Below are positions 50,867 to 58,579 of a stretch of 64,000 bases of DNA, in pieces. Location of the stretch: NCBI GenBank assembly GCA_902800215.1, contig CADCDS010000013.1, positions 38,585 to 102,584 on the forward strand, written 5' to 3'. The position numbers and the translations under genes are program-made. The first letter of the stretch is position 1. Each line of letters starts with the position of its first letter. Origin of the DNA: an uncultured Bacteroidales bacterium (lineage in GTDB: Bacteria > Bacteroidota > Bacteroidia > Bacteroidales > Paludibacteraceae). The notes beneath the pieces were generated by a model that worked only from the letters and a program-made list of their open reading frames with translations, did no database searches and was not told the origin of the DNA.

Positions 50867-53800
50867 TACCTAATATCGAGTAGGTATTATTTGCACGCCG
50901 CAGAAAGATTTGTCCGTTCCGGATGAACTTCTGCGGTTTTTCATTGGATTCCACGATGTCGATATCGTTTCCTTCCTGCACGTTCTCCGATTTCCATTGT
51001 GCGCTGGCTTCGGGTAAGGACCAGTTGTTGCGGTCATCGGCAGCAAAAGCACCGTAGTAATAGATCTGTCCTACGATAGCTGTCTGATCCACACAATGTT
51101 CCTCCGTACCGCGGTAGATCTCCGTTCCGTCCGTAGGAGAAGTCGGGAAGGCGTTGTCATTACGAATGATGACGGTCTGCGCATAGTCCGGTGCCGGTGA
51201 TACATCGCCGCCTAAACTGATGTCATCCAGATAGAACGTACCGGAAACCTGATTACCGGTCGAAACGCCAAAGGAGATACGGGTGATACCTTCGCAATGA
51301 TTCTTCTCGTCCGTATTGGCGTGCCAGTCAAAAGCAGTCAGGTTACGCAGGTCAATGGTGTAGGTCTGCCAGGTGCTCTTGGAGAGTTTGAACTTCTCGG
51401 TGTACCACCAGTCTTCGTGACCGTTCGACATGTTCTTGCATACCAGACGAATAGCGGTGGAAGTACCGTTTCCTTTCATCTTGAAAGTCAACACAGGAGT
51501 CTGGTGCATATCTGCCGGTACGTCAAACGCATACTCAGCCGCAGCGGTCGTCCAGGCGGTAGTGATGCTGTAGTCGCATTTGAGCGTTCCGTTATCATTG
51601 CTGATCTGCATAGCAGCACCTTCTTCTGTGTCGGTCACCATCTTATCGATACCGTTACTGAAATCCGTCAGCGGGTTATCCATATGGATGGGACGGGTTG
51701 GATTTTGCCATACCAAGAGGTATTTTCCGTTGTTCTTGTAACCCGTCATACCGGTCGGTGCAGGGGGAGGAGTGGTATCTTCCATGAGGTTAACAGCGAT
51801 GCTGTTGGTAGCCATATAGGTCTGTCCTCCCGAAGTGACGGTTGCGTAGATATAGTATTTCCCCTTCGGCAGGATGGATCGGGTCTGCCACATGTATTTA
51901 TCTACAGAAGCAGCCAGGTTCGTCGCAATCGGAGTCATACCGGTTACATCGGTCGCATTGGGAGTCTGAGAATAATAGAGCGATATCTTGGCGTCCTTAT
52001 TCGGATCGAACGTGAACCAACGAATCATAATCGAGTCCTGAATCTGCACTTCCTGTTCCGGTGTCGTCAGGGTGACGGAAGGTGTGATCACTTCTCCTTC
52101 TAATAGGAAGTCATAGGTGTAGAACGGTGTTCCTACCGAGTCATAGGCAATCAGATGAATCGAAGATGCATCAGCGGCCATGTCTAAGGTCGAGAAGCAT
52201 GAAACTTTCCTGTAGAAGAGCGAATATTGGGCATCTACGATTTGGGTCTGTTGATCGTAGTTGGAGTTGCGTCCGCAACCGGGACGTACATAGTGTACAC
52301 CGTCTTTATAGAGGTGCTCAAACGAGTGGTCGTCACCGGAAAGGGAGATGATATGCTTTCCCTGTGCCGCGTATTTCTCCAGCAGCGGTGCCGCCCGTTT
52401 CGGTTCTTCTGACCATTGACCGTGATAACCGCTGGTGTAGATACCTACGTGGTGACAAACGATGATCCAAGGACGTGTACATGCATTTAAGATGGAGTCG
52501 GTCCATTGGTATTGTCTGCAGCCCTTCTGGAACTTAGGACTCGACTCGTCGAAGTTGAGGTTCAGCACCACTACATCGGCGTTACCATATACGAAATGGA
52601 AATACGATTCTCCACGGGGATCGATGGTGTCGCCTTCGGAAGCACCTTCATGCGAGAACTGATGGAAGTAGTCGTAGAACGACGACCAGCGCAGACCACG
52701 GGGGTCACCGGTCTCGTGGTTACCCGGAGAGGACATACAGGGCACTTGGCCGAGGAATTGCTCACCCGGTTTGAAATAATAGTTATTCCAGTTACGGTCA
52801 TTACCCTTGGACGAAACGAAGTCACCGTTCATCAGGGCTATGTCGCAGTTGAGGTTACAGATGAAATCCTGCATGTTTGACCAGTTATTACATGAGTTTC
52901 CGTGGATATCGCTGATGGAGAAGATACGGTAAGCGGTACCGGCTTCCGGAGCGGTCTTGGTCCAACTGATCTTCGGACAGCGGCGGTTCGCATTGGCACC
53001 TACGGTGAAGTAATACCGGGTGTTCGGTTGCAGGTTCGGCAGCGTCACAACGTGTACATATCCTTCGCCGTCTGCGTACCAACCGTCCGAAGTGGTGATC
53101 TGCATGTTCAGATTTGTCGAATCGGTTCCGTACATAACCAATGCCTCGGTCGGTTCGGTCTCTTCATTCATCTGCCAGAGCACCTTCACCGAGTTCGTCG
53201 TCGGAGCCATGGAGTACGGCATTTTGTACGGTACGTACGGATCATTGTCGGTGTTATACGATTCCTGAGAAACGCCCCAACGGGGATCACCGATGGTAGA
53301 ACCGTCTGTGCCGGCATTGACTGCCGGACTGTTGGCGTAAAGCTGGAAGTTACCCGCTGCGGCATCTACAAAGAACGGGTTGCGTACGACGCAAGCGATT
53401 TGTTGAGGAGAACCTGATCCGACTTTAATCGGTGCATTGCAAACAACGCAATTACTAATCGATGAGTTAGCGCCGTAAATAGCAAAGCTGACCGCACCGG
53501 TACGCTCTTCCGTGTTCATGAAGATACAGTTGGTCACCCGAGAACCATCGATATTGGCCAGATAAACACCACGTGTGTCTGCGCTGTTATAGAAAGTACA
53601 ATGGTTAACGGTAACGGACCCTTCCAATGGGATTACGCTTTCTTCCGATCCCGAATAGAGATAGATGATACGACCGGTTCCTTCTGTACCTCCGTCAACG
53701 GTGTTGTTTTTAAATTCAAGACTCTTTAACTGAAGAGGAGTCTTAACCGCTTCGACAACACGTGAAGTAGTGGTTCCGAAATGATGGAAGATACAACCGT

Positions 53801-54239
53801 CCACCGTCAGTTTGTTAACATACGGATCGGTTTGATCTTGATTATAAACACGGAGCACTTTACCCAGAGAAGAACCGCTAATGTCGCAGTTTTTAACGGT
53901 CACATTGTAAGCACTGCTGCCGGGTACCATACGAACGGCTTCAGTGGAAGTGCTGTTAATCGTCACACCTTCCAGGCTGAAGTCAGCTTTTACCTCAAAG
54001 CGGCTGGACATCGTAATAACAGGATGCGCACCGTTTGCGGCTTTGATCGTAACGGCAACGGTCGGTTTGACCGATGACTCGGTGTAGTTACCGTCTGCCA
54101 GTACGAAGACGTCACCGGCAGAAGCATTTTTCACTGCTGTGCTAATCGTTCCCGAACCCGGAGCGACATTGATAGTCGCTGCACTCAACGTCATGGCGCT
54201 TAGTAAAGCACATGACAAACTAACCCAATTTCTTTTCAT
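50853..54239 (-). CDS. Secreted multidomain phosphoesterase with beta-helix
   Basis: 1128 residues. Order: signal peptide (MKRNWVSLSCALLSAMTLSAA), right-handed parallel beta-helix (about 25-330), fibronectin III-like module (about 345-435, TNSVKVLWQMNEETEP), calcineurin-like metallophosphoesterase (about 440-700; SDIHGN, GDFVSS, SSPGNHETGD, CHHVG, SGDDHSFEH), further beta-sandwich modules including a CBM-like one (LTFKMKGNGTSTAIRLVCKN), and a short tail FIRNGQIFLRRANNTYSIL. All phosphoesterase metal ligands are visible. The substrate is unknown; coupling to a beta-helix suggests glycan-bound action. Start at 54239 sets the signal. Preceded by a 44-codon peptide gene. Confidence 0.88.
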   Translation of the reverse strand: MKRNWVSLSCALLSAMTLSAATINVAPGSGTISTAVKNASAGDVFVLADGNYTESSVKPTVAVTIKAANGAHPVITMSSRFEVKADFSLEGVTINSTSTEAVRMVPGSSAYNVTVKNCDISGSSLGKVLRVYNQDQTDPYVNKLTVDGCIFHHFGTTTSRVVEAVKTPLQLKSLEFKNNTVDGGTEGTGRIIYLYSGSEESVIPLEGSVTVNHCTFYNSADTRGVYLANIDGSRVTNCIFMNTEERTGAVSFAIYGANSSISNCVVCNAPIKVGSGSPQQIACVVRNPFFVDAAAGNFQLYANSPAVNAGTDGSTIGDPRWGVSQESYNTDNDPYVPYKMPYSMAPTTNSVKVLWQMNEETEPTEALVMYGTDSTNLNMQITTSDGWYADGEGYVHVVTLPNLQPNTRYYFTVGANANRRCPKISWTKTAPEAGTAYRIFSISDIHGNSCNNWSNMQDFICNLNCDIALMNGDFVSSKGNDRNWNNYYFKPGEQFLGQVPCMSSPGNHETGDPRGLRWSSFYDYFHQFSHEGASEGDTIDPRGESYFHFVYGNADVVVLNLNFDESSPKFQKGCRQYQWTDSILNACTRPWIIVCHHVGIYTSGYHGQWSEEPKRAAPLLEKYAAQGKHIISLSGDDHSFEHLYKDGVHYVRPGCGRNSNYDQQTQIVDAQYSLFYRKVSCFSTLDMAADASSIHLIAYDSVGTPFYTYDFLLEGEVITPSVTLTTPEQEVQIQDSIMIRWFTFDPNKDAKISLYYSQTPNATDVTGMTPIATNLAASVDKYMWQTRSILPKGKYYIYATVTSGGQTYMATNSIAVNLMEDTTPPPAPTGMTGYKNNGKYLLVWQNPTRPIHMDNPLTDFSNGIDKMVTDTEEGAAMQISNDNGTLKCDYSITTAWTTAAAEYAFDVPADMHQTPVLTFKMKGNGTSTAIRLVCKNMSNGHEDWWYTEKFKLSKSTWQTYTIDLRNLTAFDWHANTDEKNHCEGITRISFGVSTGNQVSGTFYLDDISLGGDVSPAPDYAQTVIIRNDNAFPTSPTDGTEIYRGTEEHCVDQTAIVGQIYYYGAFAADDRNNWSLPEASAQWKSENVQEGNDIDIVESNEKPQKFIRNGQIFLRRANNTYSILGTKVE

Positions 54240-54249
54240 ATTCATAAAA

Positions 54250-54384
54250 TTAAATACCGTCTCCTGCGTCACCCGGAATGTCTGTCCAGTCCAGAATACC
54301 CTGAACGGAGGAAACTATTGATTCGCAGATTGTTTCTGTGCGGAATGCAAAAACAGTAGTGCTTGGAATGATATATTTTTTCAT
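54250..54384 (-). CDS. 44-residue peptide gene
   Basis: Short gene not long enough for standard callers. It starts with ATG at 54384 and encodes MKKYIIPSTTVFAFRTETIC and then a tail rich in Val/Ser, ending SVQGILDWTDIPGDAGDGI. No signal peptide cleavage site is clear. Small proteins beginning MKKY.IP.. and ending in acidic glycine repeats are common in Bacteroidales and of unknown role. It lies between the two beta-helix genes on the same strand, 11 bases ahead of the phosphoesterase start, so it is probably co-transcribed and co-translated with it. Function unknown. Confidence 0.65.
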   Translation of the reverse strand: MKKYIIPSTTVFAFRTETICESIVSSVQGILDWTDIPGDAGDGI

Positions 54385-54425
54385 AATTCGATAATTTAAA
54401 TATTCGTATTTATGTTTGGATGAGA

Positions 54426-57251
54426 TTACTTTATTTTACCGCCCATGATATTGTAACGGATACCGTCGAGGTTGATGATGAGTTGACCGTTCTCGATGGT
54501 CTTGATAAGTCCTTGGTTCTCACCGTTCACAAGGTCAATCTCTGTGATGACTTGTTCCTGGGTAACGATGCGTGCACGCTTGATTGCTTGCGCACTCGCT
54601 GCTGTTACGTGGAAGTAAGCACGCAGACCCTTCAGCGGAGCACTTGTGCTCGACGGGAAGTGCAGGATATTGTTCTGTCCGAGGAACAGATCATAATCTG
54701 CATTGAGTTGCTTTTGAATGTACGTACCGATAAAGTCCGCGGCTCCACCATGTTGAACATGGTTGCTTGCATACATATGAATGGTATGTTTGCTGAATTG
54801 CGGATTGACTACGTCTTGGGTCGGCTTAATCAGATAAGGCGTACCGGCAGCGAAACTATTACCTGCAACCGTCTGGAAATTGAGAACCAGAACACCGTCC
54901 GTCAGGGTAGCAGACTCTAATGCCAACAATTCATATCCGGCACCAAAGATACTGGTCAGTTCCGAGTCATAGGAATCGAACGGAACGCAGATCGTATTAT
55001 ACATACCGGCAACGAAGGAGCGTTTGAGGATAGGTATGTATTTCACTTCTTGGTGAGCTTCAATGTCGTCTTCGGTGGTAGCTTCATCGTCAATAATCCA
55101 TGCGTCAGCCAAAGCCGCTGCCGCAGCCGTTACGCTGGTCAGATAGCCGTCAGCACCCGGGTTGATATTAGCTACTTGAATGACATAATCACCATCGGCA
55201 GGAATCATAACGGATTCGAAACTAACCGAACCGCTTCCGCCTTGTCCCTTGGTGTCAGAGAAAATGGTATTGTTGCCTTGCTTGATAATCAACTGATAGA
55301 TACCGTGATTGGTTCCTGTGAAAGTAAAGGTGATATCATACAATCCGGCTGAAGCGTGTGCATTCCATTGAGCGTATTGCGCTGCGTTCGGGCTGCCGAA
55401 ATGAATCTCTGCAGGGCTCAAACTGCGGGTTGCTTTTTCACTCAAAATAGCGTCTGCAAACGGAATAGGATCTGCACTCGGGATCGTTACGAAATCACCA
55501 CCGGCATAAGTAAGCGTGACACTACTAATACCGCATTTGGAATATCCGCGACTATTGGATAATTGGATGATATAATCTCCCTCAGCCGGAATGAAAATGG
55601 AACCGGGAACAAGAATGTCGCCAATAGCGTCTGATTCGGAAGGTTCTGCTACAGCAACAGACCCATCTATCGGATTGCTATTCATATCTAACAGCTGTAC
55701 GGCAAAGATATGTCCGCCATTCTTATAACTCTTTCTTTCAGCAGGGTCCTCTGCATAGTTCCAAGAATTATCAAACATATTTAATGTTGCCTGCACATAG
55801 CAAGATCTTGTTGCATGAATCTTCCAGATGGCAGTGCCGTTTACTGAACGGTCATAATAACGAAGATAATGATCTGCTTCGTTCTCGCTTTTCAATGTGT
55901 TATACTCAATGTTTCCGGTCAGTTCTGCAATACCGCCGTTTAATACATATCCGCTTGCGAAATCGGTAGAAGGATAGGTCACTTCCGTGTACCAACGAGG
56001 GTCACCAAGGTCCGAACCGTCGGTAGCAGCACCACGAGCAGGAGAAACATTCAAAGGATATTCTCCGGCATACGTATATTTGTGATTGGCGAGGTCATTA
56101 AAGAGCGGATTATCCTTGATGCAATTCGTCTTGGTTACACCGGATCGAATACCCCAATTGGAATCTTTTACATAATTGTATGTGAGACAATTTCTAACTT
56201 CACGTCCATCTTGCATATGGATTGCTCTACAGTTTTTGACATCCAACTGCTCCAAAGCAAAGATGCAGTTAGAAACCAGAGGATGAGTCGCAACGATCTT
56301 AACTGCTGCATAATCGGAATTGGTAACAGGACAGTTATAGAATGTGCAGTGGTCAACTAATACTTGCGTATCGTCTGTAGCCGGAGTTCCGACATAGTTT
56401 ACATCTATCAAGTTGTAAGATATCGAAGAGAAATCATTGTTTTCAAATGTAGAGTTGGCAATAATGACACCATCACATGTTTCTACATTCTCTTTGGTAC
56501 TTGCTCTAAAGTATACAAAACTTTTTGCATTGTTGTGAACATAGCAATTGGTAATAATACAAGAGTCTGCATGTGAAGTTGCAATACCATTAATCATGTA
56601 TTGCGTGTTTCCAAAGAACTCTGAGCCGTTAATTTTAATTTTGCCGATAGTTGCGTCAGTATAATTGTCGATAACAGGATTTCCTGTGAAATTAGAGAAT
56701 TCACAACCATCAATTAAAAGGTTATCAATTGTACCTTGATTTAAAATACCTCTATTTGTGTTGTCATGGAAGCGGCAGTTCTTGAATTTAAGTGTGCCGG
56801 CTTTCATGCCTGCGTATACTTGGAAGATATATTTGCTGCAATTTAAAAACTCGCAGTTTTCAAATTCCAAATTATTATCGTCATTCGAATAACAACGGAA
56901 ATAGAAGTCATAGTGGGATAATGAACTTCCGTCAAAAGTAATGCCGATGAATTTTACGGAATGTCCGTACCGGCTACGGAAAGGAACCTCATATTTAACA
57001 ACCGGATGAACTCCCTCTCCAGCTTGAATCGTTAGACTTTTTTCCAATCGGGTGTAGTCATCACCGTTTTCTGTTGCGTACTTATTCACATACGGATCCG
57101 TGTCATCTGTTAAGATGATCACATCATTCTCAGCTGCCGCAGCAACTGTTGTACCAAGAATGTTCGATGTACCGGACCCAATTTCATGAGTCGCAGCACT
57201 CATTGCTAATGAAAGCAACATCGCCGGAATTAAGAAGAATAATTTTCTCAT
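54426..57251 (-). CDS. Secreted beta-helix protein with sorting-like tail
   Basis: 941 residues. Signal peptide (MRKLFFLIPAMLLSLAMSAATHE), then a right-handed beta-helix from about residue 40 to 400 with repeated N-rich turns (CEFLNCSKYIFQ, CRFHDNTNRGIL, CEFSNFTGNPVI), two beta-sandwich modules (about 440-690) and a C-terminal segment with an Ig-like fold and a short tail ENGQLIINLDGIRYNIMGGKIK. It looks like a polysaccharide-binding or lyase-like surface protein without a visible catalytic motif. The N-terminal part shows similarity in style to the gene downstream. It probably shares the T9SS-like tail with the DUF4832 and phosphoesterase proteins. Confidence 0.83.
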   Translation of the reverse strand: MRKLFFLIPAMLLSLAMSAATHEIGSGTSNILGTTVAAAAENDVIILTDDTDPYVNKYATENGDDYTRLEKSLTIQAGEGVHPVVKYEVPFRSRYGHSVKFIGITFDGSSLSHYDFYFRCYSNDDNNLEFENCEFLNCSKYIFQVYAGMKAGTLKFKNCRFHDNTNRGILNQGTIDNLLIDGCEFSNFTGNPVIDNYTDATIGKIKINGSEFFGNTQYMINGIATSHADSCIITNCYVHNNAKSFVYFRASTKENVETCDGVIIANSTFENNDFSSISYNLIDVNYVGTPATDDTQVLVDHCTFYNCPVTNSDYAAVKIVATHPLVSNCIFALEQLDVKNCRAIHMQDGREVRNCLTYNYVKDSNWGIRSGVTKTNCIKDNPLFNDLANHKYTYAGEYPLNVSPARGAATDGSDLGDPRWYTEVTYPSTDFASGYVLNGGIAELTGNIEYNTLKSENEADHYLRYYDRSVNGTAIWKIHATRSCYVQATLNMFDNSWNYAEDPAERKSYKNGGHIFAVQLLDMNSNPIDGSVAVAEPSESDAIGDILVPGSIFIPAEGDYIIQLSNSRGYSKCGISSVTLTYAGGDFVTIPSADPIPFADAILSEKATRSLSPAEIHFGSPNAAQYAQWNAHASAGLYDITFTFTGTNHGIYQLIIKQGNNTIFSDTKGQGGSGSVSFESVMIPADGDYVIQVANINPGADGYLTSVTAAAAALADAWIIDDEATTEDDIEAHQEVKYIPILKRSFVAGMYNTICVPFDSYDSELTSIFGAGYELLALESATLTDGVLVLNFQTVAGNSFAAGTPYLIKPTQDVVNPQFSKHTIHMYASNHVQHGGAADFIGTYIQKQLNADYDLFLGQNNILHFPSSTSAPLKGLRAYFHVTAASAQAIKRARIVTQEQVITEIDLVNGENQGLIKTIENGQLIINLDGIRYNIMGGKIK

Positions 57252-57311
57252 GATATAAAAAGTTTAAATGTTTGTTTCGCTTTTTGGTTGGGCGATAACC
57301 CAAAATCGGGT

Positions 57312-57320
57312 GCAAAATTA
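57312..57320 (-). promoter_or_regulatory. -7 element of the beta-helix operon
   Basis: Minus-strand TAATTTTGC followed by ACCCG; no clear TTTG lies 24 bp upstream. Its transcript would have a leader of about 60 bases. Confidence 0.5.
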
Positions 57321-57479
57321 CTAAAATATATTGAACGTGCGTGCGTAAGCGTATATGTTATAAAACATAAAAATAAATGAAATTAGCATAATCAGCATAG
57401 AATCAGCATATTACAAACAAGCATGGTTTCGTTCTTTTTCATTTCGTAACATTTCGAAAAACAGAAATCTTTCAAAACA

Positions 57480-57511
57480 TTTGCATATGTCATAAAAAAG
57501 CAGTACCTTTG
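57480..57511 (+). promoter_or_regulatory. Promoter of the membrane-bound AraC regulator
   Basis: TTTGCATATGTCA at 57480 and TACCTTTGCAGCCG at 57504, 24 bp apart. Confidence 0.88.
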
Positions 57512-57532
57512 CAGCCGCAAAGGTGGGATTTT

Positions 57533-58579
57533 ATGTTATACCAATGGATCATATCGTTGCCGATGATGGTGTGCCTGTTTTGGTGCATCTTCTTTGCGGT
57601 GCGTGCCTTTCGTGGAGAGGATGAACCCCGTGTCAAATATACGATCCTTCTCTTTTATTTCGCTTCCACCGTGCTCTATGTCAACCATTGGTTGTTTTTC
57701 TCCAATCATGAGACTATTATCGGTACTTATACCTATCTGTTGGCGAATCTCTGCGTCTATCCGCTCTATTACATGTACTTACGTGCACTGACGCGTACGA
57801 GATACACCTGGGATAACTATGCGCTCTTTGTTCCGGCGGTGCTGCTAACTATCTTCTTCCCGCTTAACCTTTATTTCCCTACGCGTATCTTCTTTGCGAT
57901 ACAAGTGGTATGGGTATGGATATGCGGTTTCCGACTGCTGCGTGCTACCCGGAATCGGATGGATAACACCTATGCCGATGACCGCAGTCATATCCTCAAA
58001 CCTACCCACACCATGCTCATCCTTATCGGTATCACGGCGATGGTATCGATGGCGCTGAACGTGCTGGGAAGGGAACTGTTTGACGGCAGTCTGTTGGTCT
58101 ATATCCCGGCGGTACTGATGTCGGTGCTGCTGTTCAGTCTCGGTTACGTGGCGGCCCATACCACGCTGCCTATAGAGACCGTTTCGCAGGAAGAGAATCT
58201 CGAGGAAGACAAGGCGACCACGGCGGAAACCGATGAACTGATGTTTAAGATCGCGGCCGTGCTCCGGGAAGACAAACTGTTCGCTAATTCGAATCTGACG
58301 ATTCAGGATCTGGCGGTAGCTATCGGTTCGAACCGCACCTATGTCTCCAATTGTATCAACCGCCGAACCGGTCTTCGGTTCTCGCAATATATCGCCCGTT
58401 ATCGGGTGGAGTATGCCCAGACTATTCTGGCCGATCCGCAATTCACCGATGACCATGACGCACTCTCTCATGCCATCACCTTGAGCGGTTTCGCTTCCGA
58501 ACAGGCGTTCTATCGTATCTTCAAAGAAATCACCGGCCTCACTCCTCTCCAATATCGCCACAAAACATCAAACATATGA
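57533..58579 (+). CDS. Membrane-anchored AraC-family regulator
   Basis: 348 residues. The first 230 residues form about six membrane segments (IISLPMMVCLFWCIFFAV, YTILLFYFASTVLYV, YLLANLCVYPLYYMYL and others), the last 100 an AraC-type HTH (LTIQDLAVAIGSNRTYVSNCINRRTGLRFSQYI and SGFASEQAFYRIFKEITGLTPLQYR). Regulators of this build, 7TM-like sensor plus AraC HTH, are typical of Bacteroidales. ATG at 57533 lies 22 bases beyond the promoter -7 G. It overlaps the giant lipoprotein gene by four bases (ATGA), its probable target or partner. Confidence 0.88.
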   Translation: MLYQWIISLPMMVCLFWCIFFAVRAFRGEDEPRVKYTILLFYFASTVLYVNHWLFFSNHETIIGTYTYLLANLCVYPLYYMYLRALTRTRYTWDNYALFVPAVLLTIFFPLNLYFPTRIFFAIQVVWVWICGFRLLRATRNRMDNTYADDRSHILKPTHTMLILIGITAMVSMALNVLGRELFDGSLLVYIPAVLMSVLLFSLGYVAAHTTLPIETVSQEENLEEDKATTAETDELMFKIAAVLREDKLFANSNLTIQDLAVAIGSNRTYVSNCINRRTGLRFSQYIARYRVEYAQTILADPQFTDDHDALSHAITLSGFASEQAFYRIFKEITGLTPLQYRHKTSNI

